Assembly: GCA_902800005.1 (NCBI GenBank)
Contig: CADCCP010000004.1
Coordinates: forward strand, 67,773 to 116,791
DNA: 49,019 nt
Origin: an uncultured Ruminococcus sp.
GTDB lineage: Bacteria; Bacillota; Clostridia; Oscillospirales; Acutalibacteraceae
Direction: 5' to 3'
Position numbers and translations under genes: made by a program. The notes under the pieces are model-generated. The model worked only from the letters and a program-made list of their open reading frames with translations. It made no database searches and was not told where the DNA came from. Shown piece by piece: positions 8,124 through 16,651 of the stretch; within the stretch, counting starts at the first letter, position 1; every line of letters begins with the position of its first letter.

Positions 8124-8681
8124 TTAAGCTCTTGCCATGTATTCACCTGTTCTGGTGTCGATCTGGATCTTGTCGCCCTCGTTGATGAACAGAGGCACTT
8201 TGATCTCTGCACCTGTTTCAAGTGTTGCAGGCTTCGTTACATTGGTAGCGGTATCGCCCTTGAAGCCGGGATCGGTCTGTGTAACCGTCAGGACAACAAA
8301 GTTAGGCGGCTCTACACCGAATACATTGCCCTTGTAGGACAGAACTTTACATACCATGTTTTCAGTAACGAACTTGAAGTTATCACCCAAAACTGCCTTA
8401 TTGATAGGTGTCTGCTCATAAGTTTCATTGTCCATGAAGTAGTAAAGATCGCCGTCATTGTAGAGATACTCCATGTCTTTTCTCTCAACGAATGCTGTCG
8501 GATACTTGTCATTGGGGTTGAAAGTTCTTTCAACGACTGCACCTGTAATGACGTTTCTTATCTTTGTACGAACAAACGCCGCACCTTTACCGGGCTTAAC
8601 GTGCTGAAATTCAATGATAGAAACGACCTGTCCGTCCATTTCAAACGTAACACCGTTTCTGAAATCTCCTGCTGTTATCAT
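8124..8681 (-). CDS. efp: Translation elongation factor P
   Basis: 185 residues, full length, three beta-barrel domains. Starts [13 protein letters not shown] and ends with the family DTRTGEYM(A)RA. The loop that carries the modified residue reads KPGKGAA with Lys32 at the tip, so a lysine-type modification is expected, but no modification enzyme is seen here. EF-P relieves ribosome stalling at polyproline, relevant since a Pro-rich protein is encoded at 395-2137. Strong ribosome site GGAGG before ATG and its own promoter at 8724-8752. Confidence 0.97.
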   Translation of the reverse strand: MITAGDFRNGVTFEMDGQVVSIIEFQHVKPGKGAAFVRTKIRNVITGAVVERTFNPNDKYPTAFVERKDMEYLYNDGDLYYFMDNETYEQTPINKAVLGDNFKFVTENMVCKVLSYKGNVFGVEPPNFVVLTVTQTDPGFKGDTATNVTKPATLETGAEIKVPLFINEGDKIQIDTRTGEYMARA

Positions 8682-8723
8682 AATTAAAATCCTCCGTTTT
8701 TCATAAAATAATATACCTGTATT

Positions 8724-8752
8724 ATTATACTATACGTCAAATCAAATTGCAA
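8724..8752 (-). promoter_or_regulatory. Sigma-A-type promoter of efp
   Basis: Minus strand TTGCAA (8752-8747), 17-base spacer, TATAAT (8729-8724), about 43 bases before the efp start codon, within the gap after the pepP stop. Confidence 0.65.
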
Positions 8753-8760
8753 CATTTTTT

Positions 8761-9834
8761 TCAAATTACGGTAAGTTCTTTTGACATTGACGCAAAATTC
8801 ATATATCCGCTGCTTGTTACAACGACCATATCTTCTATCCTGACACCGAACCTGTCGGGCAGATATACGCCCGGCTCAACTGTCACGACCATGCCGTTTC
8901 TCAATATAAAATCGCTTTTCGGAGAAACGGACGGTACTTCGTGTATATCCAATCCTACGCCGTGACCTGTGGAATGTCCGAAATACTCCCCGTATCCTGC
9001 ATGACTGATATATATTCTTGCAGCATCGTCAACTTCACCGCAGCTTACACCCTCTTTTATCATATCAAGGGCATTCTGCTGTGCCTGTTTTACTGTTGCA
9101 TAAACTCTTTTTTGTTCCGAGCCTATGTTTCCGAATGCATACGTTCTCGTCATATCGCTGTGATAGCCGTCATAAGTTGCCCCTATATCAAACAAGATGA
9201 GATCTCCTCTTTTCACCCTGCTGAACTCAGGCACTCCATGAGGCATTGATGTATGTTCACCCGCAAGCACTATCAGATCAAACGACACTCCCTCTGCACC
9301 CGATCTTCTCATTCTGAATTCAAGTTCCAATGCGATCTCTCTTTCGGTCACACCCTCTTTTATCAGTTTCAGAGTTTCCCTCAGTGCATTTTCCGTTATC
9401 ACCTGTGCCCTGTGCATTTTCTCTATCTCGTCAGAGGTCTTTATCACCCTCATTGTATTGATGATCCTGTCAAGTTCATTGCTTTTCAATGCAGCGGCAT
9501 TTGCCTTTGCAAATATCTTTTCAATATGCTCACACTCACTCAGCGTTATTGCCGAACTTTCCAGCATTATATTTTTCAAGCCGTTCTGACTGATAATATC
9601 CGCCATATCATCACTCAGCACTTTATAAGCAACTACTGTACAATCCTTTGCTTTTTTCTGTGCCGCCTCGCTGTACCTTGAGTCAACAAAAAGATAACTT
9701 TTTTCTCTCGTGACAAGCAAGTATCCCAATGACGATACAAAGTCTGTAAAATATCTTCTGTTGGTGGCGGAAAATATCAATGCACCGTCGGCATTTTGCG
9801 GAAGCATTTCCGATAATATCCCAAGTTTCGACAT
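8761..9834 (-). CDS. pepP: Xaa-Pro aminopeptidase / M24 family peptidase
   Basis: 357 residues from the ATG at 9834, preferred over an upstream alternative because GAGGTGCGGAG precedes it and the N-terminus then matches the family. An N-terminal creatinase-like domain (about 1-125) is followed by the pita-bread catalytic domain with all metal ligands: Asp in FDIGATYDGYHSD (two), His in GHSTGHGVGLDIHE, and Glu in VEPGVY and RIEDM. Removes N-terminal residues preceding proline. Overlaps no gene; aroQ ends 11 bases upstream. Part of the common clostridial aroQ-pepP-efp order. Confidence 0.93.
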   Translation of the reverse strand: MSKLGILSEMLPQNADGALIFSATNRRYFTDFVSSLGYLLVTREKSYLFVDSRYSEAAQKKAKDCTVVAYKVLSDDMADIISQNGLKNIMLESSAITLSECEHIEKIFAKANAAALKSNELDRIINTMRVIKTSDEIEKMHRAQVITENALRETLKLIKEGVTEREIALELEFRMRRSGAEGVSFDLIVLAGEHTSMPHGVPEFSRVKRGDLILFDIGATYDGYHSDMTRTYAFGNIGSEQKRVYATVKQAQQNALDMIKEGVSCGEVDDAARIYISHAGYGEYFGHSTGHGVGLDIHEVPSVSPKSDFILRNGMVVTVEPGVYLPDRFGVRIEDMVVVTSSGYMNFASMSKELTVI

Positions 9835-9844
9835 ACTCCGCACC

Positions 9845-10279
9845 TCATACCAATTTCTTTGCAAGAGCCGACAATCCGAGATAATAACTCTCCTTGCCAA
9901 AGCCTGCAATACATCCTATACAAACCGCTGATATAACAGACTTATGCCTGAACTCCTCACGGGCATAGATATTCGACATATGTGTTTCGACTGTCGGGAT
10001 ATGCACAGACTCTATCGCATCATGCAGAGCATAACTGTAATGCGTCAATGCACCCGCATTTATCATTATACCGTCTTTTTCACCGTAAGCGGAATGTATT
10101 TTGTCCACTATATCTCCCTCATGATTTGACTGAAATATCTCCAATTCAAATCCGAGTTCCTCTGCCCACTTCATGACCTGTACATTGATGCTTTCTGCTG
10201 TTTCAGCCCCGTATATATTCTTGTCCCTGATGCCCACCATATTCAGATTAGGTCCGAGTATAAAAAGTATTTTCTTCAT
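9845..10279 (-). CDS. aroQ: 3-dehydroquinate dehydratase, type II
   Basis: 144 residues. Family marks: LGPNLNMVGIRD..IYGAE with the catalytic Tyr, FQSNHEG.IVD, INAGALTHYSYALHDAI, VETHMSNIYAREEFRHKS. Catalyses dehydration of 3-dehydroquinate to 3-dehydroshikimate in the shikimate pathway, as a cytoplasmic dodecamer. GGPN in most members is GPN preceded by Leu here; not expected to matter. Confidence 0.96.
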   Translation of the reverse strand: MKKILFILGPNLNMVGIRDKNIYGAETAESINVQVMKWAEELGFELEIFQSNHEGDIVDKIHSAYGEKDGIMINAGALTHYSYALHDAIESVHIPTVETHMSNIYAREEFRHKSVISAVCIGCIAGFGKESYYLGLSALAKKLV

Positions 10280-10283
10280 TTTT

Positions 10284-10616
10284 TCAATCCGCCTTTGCCA
10301 CAGAATAGGTAAAATCTATATTTCTGTCTTTAAGCTGTTTTTTACCTGCATTCAGAAATGCCTCACCGTTTTCGGTATACTTGTACTTGAAAACTATTTC
10401 TATCCTGTAACCGTCAAATTTCCTGTCCTTATACATCTCACTGTAACCCTTTGTTTCTATATACCTGACATAGTTGTTTATTTTTGCCTGAATTGCCGTG
10501 AGATGTTCATATTCCTGAACAAGCCACGCATAAGGATCGGTTATCAAAAATACCAATTGATTCGTGTCCTTGTCTATTCCCATTCCGTCAATCACATTTG
10601 CCTGCTTTACAGACAT
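10284..10616 (-). CDS. DUF6572-type small protein
   Basis: 110 residues with the pattern NVIDGMGIDKDTNQLVFLITDP.AW near the N-terminus, then EHL..IQAKINNYVRYIE, which resembles the DUF6572 family of about 100-residue cytoplasmic proteins. No catalytic motif and no membrane segment. It lies between yqeG and aroQ with 2- and 4-base gaps, so it is cotranscribed, but it is not a usual member of this operon. Function unknown. Confidence 0.7.
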   Translation of the reverse strand: MSVKQANVIDGMGIDKDTNQLVFLITDPYAWLVQEYEHLTAIQAKINNYVRYIETKGYSEMYKDRKFDGYRIEIVFKYKYTENGEAFLNAGKKQLKDRNIDFTYSVAKAD

Positions 10617-10618
10617 AT

Positions 10619-11122
10619 TTATTCCCCCATGATCTTTATCTTTTTCCTTACATTAACTTCCAATTTTCTTCTTATCCCGATCGTCAAACCGTGTTCTTCA
10701 TCTCTCGGCACAAGCAGTACAGACTTCATGCCTGCCAGATTTGCTCCCAGAACATCTGTATATATCTGATCGCCCACTACAAGCACACTCTGCGGTTTTT
10801 CCTTCAGCTTTTTCTTTGCCCTGTTGAATCCGAATGGAAACGGTTTCAAACTCATCGATACACAATCAAGCCCCACGCTGTCCGAAAAAGGCTTGACTCT
10901 CTTTTTATAATTATTCGAGCATATCACCACTGCGATATGATTTTCCTTCAGCATGGCTATCCACTCATAAACTCCCTCATACGCTATATGTGATGTCGGC
11001 GGTGCAAGGGTATTGTCAACATCAAGCAAAATAGCATCTATATCAAGTTTCCTGATAAGTTCCATGCTGATATCCGTAACATTTCTGACTGCCGCTGTCG
11101 GCATCAAAAGTCCCCTTTTCAC
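10619..11122 (-). CDS. yqeG: YqeG family HAD phosphatase
   Basis: 167 residues from the GTG at 11122; GGGGGAG lies just upstream and the product then aligns with family members, whereas the longer frame (to 11227) overlaps the rpsU stop region. HAD motif I is DVDNTLAP, motif II is ICSNN, the Lys/Pro loop is LKPFPFGFNRA, and motif III is VGDQIYTDVLGAN. The family dephosphorylates phosphatidylglycerophosphate-like or other substrates in different lineages; substrate here is not determined. Commonly found just before aro genes in Clostridia. Confidence 0.88.
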   Translation of the reverse strand: MKRGLLMPTAAVRNVTDISMELIRKLDIDAILLDVDNTLAPPTSHIAYEGVYEWIAMLKENHIAVVICSNNYKKRVKPFSDSVGLDCVSMSLKPFPFGFNRAKKKLKEKPQSVLVVGDQIYTDVLGANLAGMKSVLLVPRDEEHGLTIGIRRKLEVNVRKKIKIMGE

Positions 11123-11228
11123 TCCACTCCCCCTTAAGATCCACTGCACATTTGAAAAGGGGACATTCCCGAAATGCCACAATGAAGCAGCATCCGAAAA
11201 CATCCCCTTAATTTCTGTGTAAAGCACA

Positions 11229-11405
11229 TTACTTGTACTTACGTTTACGAGCAGCTTCAGACTTCTTTTTACGCTTTACAGAAGGCTTTTCATAAGCTTC
11301 TCTCTTACGAACTTCCTGAATGATACCGCCTCTTGCACACTGTTTCTTAAATCTTCTCAATGCACTTTCGAGGGATTCATTGTCTTTAATTCTGATCTCA
11401 GCCAT
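11229..11405 (-). CDS. rpsU: 30S ribosomal protein S21
   Basis: 58 residues starting [20 protein letters not shown], continuing [23 protein letters not shown] and ending in a Lys/Arg-rich tail. Normal length and sequence for bS21. Ribosome site GGGAGGG is about 10 bases upstream. It has a near-consensus promoter at 11463-11492 and is probably the first gene of the transcript running through yqeG-aroQ. Confidence 0.97.
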   Translation of the reverse strand: MAEIRIKDNESLESALRRFKKQCARGGIIQEVRKREAYEKPSVKRKKKSEAARKRKYK

Positions 11406-11462
11406 TTATCTTCCCTCCCATCCGCCATAAGGCAGGGGTTTGTGTCATTACGATACCTTATC

Positions 11463-11492
11463 ATTATACATTACACAAATACGATTTGTCAA
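11463..11492 (-). promoter_or_regulatory. Sigma-A promoter of rpsU
   Basis: Minus strand TTGACA (11492-11487), 18-base spacer, TATAAT (11468-11463); both hexamers are perfect consensus. The start codon follows about 58 bases later. It lies just after the methylase stop, so the rpsU transcript is independent of the restriction-modification genes. Confidence 0.88.
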
Positions 11493-11559
11493 CAAGTAAA
11501 ATCAAATAAATTTAAACAATTTTCTCTGTAAACTTTGCATAATGATTTTAATAAGCCGT

Positions 11560-12453
11560 TCATGCAAATTTCAACTGCACATTTTCCGATGAAATGCAGC
11601 TGCTATTTTCAAATGGTTCATAATTTATCAGTAACGCTTCTATTACTGCATTTCTGTTTTCTTCTTTTGCACCCACATGATAAAAATGCTCTTTTGTTAT
11701 CTTATGGCAAAATCCCCATAATTCGTTAATATATAAATTTGCTCTGTAATCATTATGATCCCAAGTCGAAAGCATAAATTTATTTTTTGAACCTTTCAAA
11801 GCCTCACATAATTTATTTTCATCACATTCATTCCAACTGTCATAATAATCAACATTTCTCCCTATATAAGGTGGATCACAATATATAAAAGATTTCTCTG
11901 TCGCTTTACCAATCGTTTTTTCAAATGAATCGCATATAAATTCCCAGTCGCACACCGATAAACATTCTTCTATATACTTTACCTGATTCACTATCTTTGT
12001 TATATATGCCTTTGAAAATCTCTGCGGTTTATGCCCGTAAGGAACATTAAATTTATGATCTTTATTAAATCTTATCATTCCATTGAAACATGAACGATTT
12101 AAGAAAAGAAAATCCAACGGCTCATGTTTTGAATTAAATCTTTCTCTGACTTCATAATAATATTCATCGTCTTTTTCTGAAAGTAATCTGCCATTTTCCT
12201 CAAGAAATGTCCTTATGATATAAGAGTTTATCTTTTTATCTTTCAACTGTTCGTAAAAATCAATAATATATGGATTTTTATCCGCAAAAATTGCTTTCTT
12301 TGGTTTTACATTAAAACCAACAACGCCCGATCCCATAAAAGGTTCTATCCATAATGTTTCTTCATCAACAACAACATTCCTTCTTATCAATGGAATCAAT
12401 TTGGTTTTAATTCCTTGTATCTTTATAGGCGGAACATAAATCTTTTCACTCAT
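11560..12453 (-). CDS. Dam-family N6-adenine DNA methyltransferase of an EcoRV-like system
   Basis: 297 residues, D12/Dam class. The SAM-binding motif I is PFMGSG at 38-43 followed by VVGFN; the catalytic DPPY is at 193-196 (YCDPPYIGRN). The N-terminal K.KLIPLI is typical of this class. The preceding gene is an EcoRV homologue, and M.EcoRV is itself a Dam-related enzyme, so the expected target is the adenine in GATATC rather than GATC. ATG comes one base after the endonuclease stop and is preceded by GAGGAG inside that gene, a strong site. The gene is near 28% GC in sampled lines, well below its neighbours. Confidence 0.92.
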   Translation of the reverse strand: MSEKIYVPPIKIQGIKTKLIPLIRRNVVVDEETLWIEPFMGSGVVGFNVKPKKAIFADKNPYIIDFYEQLKDKKINSYIIRTFLEENGRLLSEKDDEYYYEVRERFNSKHEPLDFLFLNRSCFNGMIRFNKDHKFNVPYGHKPQRFSKAYITKIVNQVKYIEECLSVCDWEFICDSFEKTIGKATEKSFIYCDPPYIGRNVDYYDSWNECDENKLCEALKGSKNKFMLSTWDHNDYRANLYINELWGFCHKITKEHFYHVGAKEENRNAVIEALLINYEPFENSSCISSENVQLKFA

Positions 12454-12454
12454 T

Positions 12455-13288
12455 CTATCTGCTCCTCTTGGATTTTTTTGGATTATTCAAATTTTCAGGC
12501 AACCCCTTAAATTCAAGATATTCTTTAAAACTTGACATCTTTTTATATGTGCCATCATCCTTTTTTATCTCTATCTTACCGAAATTAGCCCAGTAATCAT
12601 CAAACTTATCTTCTCCGGCTTTTGCAAAAACACCATTTCCGTTAATAATATCATCAATACATTGTATACTTCCGATATTGGCTGTGTTTCCGCTGCCACT
12701 TTTGTCACTTGCAATTTTCCATTTCTCTTCCGCAAAAAACACCAACCCTTTTATAACCGATGGAATATTTTTAATTTCGTCCACGGAATAGGTTCTCATT
12801 TCATCTGTTTTCAAAATATCGGTTCTTCTGTAAATGATACCCAAGCAAAAATGTCCCGAATAATCGCTGTATGGATATTGTATATTTTTTGTACTCTTTC
12901 GGTCAATAAAATACTCTCCATGAGATCCTAAAGTAAAACCATTGCAAAAATCATCATTTTCATCAAAATATGTTGTCTTTAAGTCAACCGCAAATTTTAT
13001 ATTTTCATTCTTCTTACAAATAAACGTCATATCCGGATACCAATTCTGATACTTTGCAAGTTCTATCCTGTAATTTATTTCATCAGCAAAATTCTTTAAA
13101 TAAGGAAATAACTGCAATTCCAATATCTTTGATATAACTTTTGTATCGCCCGAAACAGTATAAACATTTTTAAATATATCTATAAAACCTCTTATCGTCC
13201 ACTCATCATTTTCGGAAATCTTGGTTGACAAATTTCTAACAAATTTTTTTAGCTCCGTAAGGAACAACTCTTTTTCGTTCTCAAACAA
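12455..13288 (-). CDS. EcoRV-family type II restriction endonuclease
   Basis: 277 residues. Remembered EcoRV sequence aligns clearly: SGDTKV at 46-51, YQNWYPDMTF around Asp86 (EcoRV Asp74), VDLKTTY with Asp102 and Lys104 (EcoRV Asp90, Lys92), a (S/N)TKNIQYPY block, a GIIYRRTD block and the recognition loop GSGNTANIGS at 198-207 (EcoRV loop at 182-187 is GSGNTT). The catalytic PD...DxK set is complete. Predicted to cut GATATC. The best start is TTG at 13288 with only a poor ribosome site, giving about 12 extra N-terminal residues compared with EcoRV. It lies upstream of its methylase in the same transcript and 18 bases after the broken flavoprotein gene. Very AT-rich. Confidence 0.93.
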   Translation of the reverse strand: MFENEKELFLTELKKFVRNLSTKISENDEWTIRGFIDIFKNVYTVSGDTKVISKILELQLFPYLKNFADEINYRIELAKYQNWYPDMTFICKKNENIKFAVDLKTTYFDENDDFCNGFTLGSHGEYFIDRKSTKNIQYPYSDYSGHFCLGIIYRRTDILKTDEMRTYSVDEIKNIPSVIKGLVFFAEEKWKIASDKSGSGNTANIGSIQCIDDIINGNGVFAKAGEDKFDDYWANFGKIEIKKDDGTYKKMSSFKEYLEFKGLPENLNNPKKSKRSR

Positions 13289-13306
13289 TCTCGATTGCTT
13301 CTTTCA

Positions 13307-14408
13307 TCAGTTTTCGCCTGCAAGAACTCCTGTACAAAATGCCGTCTGCAAGTTGAATCCGCCCGTGTAACAATCCACATCTATGACTTCTCCCGCAAAA
13401 TACAAGCCTTTTATCAATTTCGACTCCATTGTTTTCGGCTCTATCTCTTTAACATCAACTCCGCCTGATGTCACTATTGCTTCTTCAAGCGGTCGATATG
13501 ATTTCACTGTAAGCGAAAATCTCTTTAAAAGTGATATTATATTTTTCCTGTCCATACGACTTATCTCACTGCACTTTTTCCAGCTTTTCCTCAGAAAGTG
13601 CGGGTTTCAAGTCTATATCAAGTCTGTATCTGCCCGACTGCATTTCTCTCATGTGAGAACTTGCACTCAAGATCACCGCCCCCGATACGCCGTATTTCAT
13701 CAACTGCAATTCACCGAAATCCGTATATATTTTTTTATTCGCATGGGTGTCAAAGACATTCAACGAAACATTCTTCAAAAGAAGTTTATCACATTCAGAC
13801 GGTATTTTTTCAACTGTTTCAAGCGGTACAAGTGACGGTTTCAGCGGTACTATCCTGTGTCCGACTTTTTCGGCAAATTTGTAGCCGTCCCCCGTTGAAC
13901 CCGTCAATGAATACGATTTTCCTCCGCAAGCGACTATCACCTTATCAAACTTCAAAAATTCATTCTGAATTTTTATCCCCTTTATACAATTATCTTCAAC
14001 GACTATATCCGAAACGGCTTTATTTATTATTTTACAGCCTGCCTGTCTTGACACTCTCAAGAGGGTATCAACGACATCTGCCGCCCTGTCGGATACAGGG
14101 AAAACTCTGTTTCCCCTTTCGGTTTTGAGTGCAAGACCGTTGCTTTCAAAAAATGTCATGGTATCGCTCGGTGAAAACCTGTTCAATGCACTGTAAAGGA
14201 ATCTTGCATTGACAGGAGTATTTTCTATAACGGTCTTTATATCGCAGTTATTCGTCAAATTACATCTGCCCTTGCCTGTGATATATATTTTTCTGCCTAT
14301 CTTCTGATTTTTCTCAAAGACAGTTATGTCATCACCTGCATAGGCTCCGAATATACCTGCCATCATTCCTGCCGCACCGCCGCCTATAACTGCCGTCTTT
14401 CTCGCCAA
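13307..14408 (-). pseudogene. HI0933/YhiN-family flavoprotein, broken by internal deletion and frameshift
   Basis: The 5' part (start TTG at 14408, GGGAGGAA upstream) encodes the FAD-binding GGGAAGMMAG motif, GKGRCNLTNN and the family's GGKSYSLTGSTGDGY, then stops at 13566 after LSEEKLEKVQ. The 3' part resumes in another frame with KCSEISRMDRKNIISLL and the family C-terminus (EEAIVTSGGVDVKEI, GLYFAGEVIDVDCYTGG) to a stop at 13307. The two parts sum to about 370 residues against about 400-410 for the family, so roughly 35-45 codons are missing. These flavoproteins are NAD(P)/FAD-dependent oxidoreductases of uncertain role. Likely inactive unless the join is an assembly error. Confidence 0.85.
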
Positions 14409-14409
14409 A

Positions 14410-15279
14410 TCACTGTTCCTCCCTGTTGTTGCTGTATACATCATACTCTTTCCATATATTTTCAAGTTTCTCAAACGTATTGCTTGCTTCAAGTTCGGGA
14501 TTAAGTACAGTTGCCACTATAAGAGCATTTATCATGCTCAACGGTGCTACAAGAGAATCCACCACCGATGCCATGTCACTTTTTGCAATAAGAACAAAAT
14601 CCGATACCGATACAAGAGGGCTTGCCATGCTGTCGGTGATGGCAATAACTTTTGCTCCCCTGTGATGTGCAAAGGTCATAGCTTTTATCGCCGCATTGGA
14701 ATATCTCGGAAAGCTGATGCCTATTATCACATCTTCACTTGACATTCTGAACAGTTTTTCATGTATCTCCGTTTCGCCGTAGTTGCTTATCACCTTGACA
14801 TTCTCAAATATCAGCGAATAGTAGTATCCCAAAAAAGATGCAAGTGCTGCCGAGCTTCTAACTGCAAATATATATATCGTTTTTGCCTTTGAGATGGCAT
14901 TGACTGCATTTTTGAAATCATCTTTTGATGTTTCTTCAATAGTCTTTCTTATCTTCTCTATATCCTGATTAAGAACCGTCTCAAGAATATCGTCATTGTT
15001 TATTCTGCTTTTTGTAACTTCGATCCTCTGTACAGATGTCAGCTTGTCCCTTATCATTTCCTGCATGGCTCTCTGCATCTGCGGATAGCCGTCATAGCCA
15101 AGCTCCGCTGCAAACCTTACAACAGTCGATTCACTCACGCCCACAGTTGTTCCCAACTTTGAAGCCGTCATGAATGCCGCCTTGTCATAATGCTTTGTAA
15201 TAAAATGAGCTATCAGCTTCTGACCTTTTGAGAAGCTGTGCATTTTTTCGTTTATATTCGACAACAGATTTTTTGTCAT
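14410..15279 (-). CDS. MurR/RpiR family transcriptional regulator
   Basis: 289 residues from the ATG at 15279 (AAGGGG upstream); an alternative start is six codons earlier. N-terminal HTH_6 domain (about 1-80) with TASKLGTTVGVSESTVVRFAAELGYDGY; C-terminal SIS domain (about 115-260) that would bind a phosphosugar. Such regulators control amino-sugar, ribose or cell-wall sugar catabolism. No sugar genes adjoin it; the downstream flavoprotein gene begins two bases from its stop, an arrangement seen in other Clostridia. Target unknown. Confidence 0.88.
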   Translation of the reverse strand: MTKNLLSNINEKMHSFSKGQKLIAHFITKHYDKAAFMTASKLGTTVGVSESTVVRFAAELGYDGYPQMQRAMQEMIRDKLTSVQRIEVTKSRINNDDILETVLNQDIEKIRKTIEETSKDDFKNAVNAISKAKTIYIFAVRSSAALASFLGYYYSLIFENVKVISNYGETEIHEKLFRMSSEDVIIGISFPRYSNAAIKAMTFAHHRGAKVIAITDSMASPLVSVSDFVLIAKSDMASVVDSLVAPLSMINALIVATVLNPELEASNTFEKLENIWKEYDVYSNNREEQ

Positions 15280-15350
15280 AGCAAAAATCCCCTTCACTTA
15301 ATGTACATCTATTTTATTCCTGTTTTTAAAAAAAATCAAGTCACAAAAAC

Positions 15351-15381
15351 AAAAAATCAGAACATTTCTGCTCTGATCTTT
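15351..15381 (-). terminator. Intrinsic terminator of the BspA-like gene
   Basis: Imperfect hairpin ATCAGAACA / TGCTCTGAT (15356-15377) followed on the minus strand by a T-run (complement of 15350-15355). Closes the 16.6-15.4 kb gene before the rpiR transcript. Confidence 0.65.
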
Positions 15382-15388
15382 TGCAATA

Positions 15389-16636
15389 TCAGTTTCGTCT
15401 TTTATGAGAAGTTTTTCTGCCCCGCTGAATATGTGGATGTTGTTCGGGAACGGGCTGTGTGTTCAGTGCTTCATCAAGATATGAAATGATACGGTTTTGC
15501 ACCACGATCCTTGCTATACAGTATACCAGAACTGCAACAAGCACACCCGTAATTATAAGAAGTGTAATGCAGAGTCCCTTATATACTTCGACCGAATAAT
15601 TGTCTATCGTTGTATTGTATCTGATATTCTTCTCAGAGATATTGTCATTTCCTGCTCCTATTACGACTTTATGCCATTCATTTTTGCCGCCCTCAAAGAA
15701 TATCTCCGAAAGCCTGATACAATCACTGAATGCACCGTTTCCTATGTATCCTATGCCCTTTGGAAAAAACACATTGACAATATACTTATTTCCGTAAAAT
15801 GCAAAGTCGGCTATGCCTTTGGTATTCCTCTGTATACGAACATCCGCTTCTTCAGGCATTTCGCCTTTATAACCGCAGTACCAGCCGTCTATATATATAC
15901 TTCCGTCAGCACTGTTACGATAAAAAGCAGTTTCCGTAAAAGCATCCTTGCCTATTCTTTCAAGACTTGCAGGAAGGTCGATCTTTTTAAGATCACTGCA
16001 GTTCATGAACGCCTTTTTATCTATGTATCGTATGCCCTCTTCAAACCGTATCTCCGACACATTCACGCAATTCGCAAAAGCACCTTCATCTATGCCGATA
16101 ACTGCCATGTCATCTATTTTGCTCGGAAAAGTGATCTTTGTATCTTTTTGATAACCGTTTTTACACTTATACACGGTTATCTCGTTTTCCGAACTGATAC
16201 GATATTTAAAAAACTCTCCTTCACATATTTTCTCACCTGTTGCCGTAAAATGCACATTTGCCCTGAGAAAACTCTCATTACCTTTGCTTTCAGCGTGTAC
16301 TCCGTTCCAGACTTCCGCACTTCCCTCAAAATACACATCTTTCAGATCGTCACATCCCTCAAATGCCCCTTCCTCTATTTTCACGACACTTTCGGGTATG
16401 ACAACACTCTTTAAATTTTTACTTTCCTTAAAAGCCCCCGACAAGATGACTTTCACTGTTCCGTCATCAGTTTGCTGAGGTATCTCCGCTTTTTCACTGC
16501 CGCCCTTGTACCGCACGACCGCAACAGCACCTTCCAATACCTGATACTCAAATTCATCGTCCGCAAAAACAACCGACGGCAAACTCAGCACCAATATCAT
16601 TACGGCAAAAAATATAGCGATCTTCCTTTTTCCCAT
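15389..16636 (-). CDS. BspA-like leucine-rich-repeat surface protein with C-terminal membrane anchor
   Basis: 415 residues. Signal peptide about 1-25 (ends VFA). LRR_5-type repeats recur with the pattern I..GAF..C..L..I..P..V..I, at about residues 65-110 and 185-240 and again around 300-330, with interrupting segments of the form ..N.(W/E)H.V. The C-terminus has a single transmembrane helix (about 355-378) and a short basic tail, so the repeats should face outward. BspA-like proteins are common in gut Firmicutes and are linked to adhesion; substrate cannot be inferred. Confidence 0.85.
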   Translation of the reverse strand: MGKRKIAIFFAVMILVLSLPSVVFADDEFEYQVLEGAVAVVRYKGGSEKAEIPQQTDDGTVKVILSGAFKESKNLKSVVIPESVVKIEEGAFEGCDDLKDVYFEGSAEVWNGVHAESKGNESFLRANVHFTATGEKICEGEFFKYRISSENEITVYKCKNGYQKDTKITFPSKIDDMAVIGIDEGAFANCVNVSEIRFEEGIRYIDKKAFMNCSDLKKIDLPASLERIGKDAFTETAFYRNSADGSIYIDGWYCGYKGEMPEEADVRIQRNTKGIADFAFYGNKYIVNVFFPKGIGYIGNGAFSDCIRLSEIFFEGGKNEWHKVVIGAGNDNISEKNIRYNTTIDNYSVEVYKGLCITLLIITGVLVAVLVYCIARIVVQNRIISYLDEALNTQPVPEQHPHIQRGRKTSHKRRN

Positions 16637-16651
16637 TCCCTCACCTTTCCT

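Noticed and set aside
10173-10769. Plus-strand ORF of 198 codons
   Set aside because: Antisense to aroQ, DUF6572 and yqeG, all well supported.
11560-12453. Orphan Dam methylase acting on GATC
   Set aside because: It directly follows and is coupled to an EcoRV-like endonuclease, so GATATC is more likely; GATC remains an alternative.
15497-16414. Plus-strand ORF of 305 codons
   Set aside because: Antisense to the BspA-like gene, whose signal peptide and repeats are clear.
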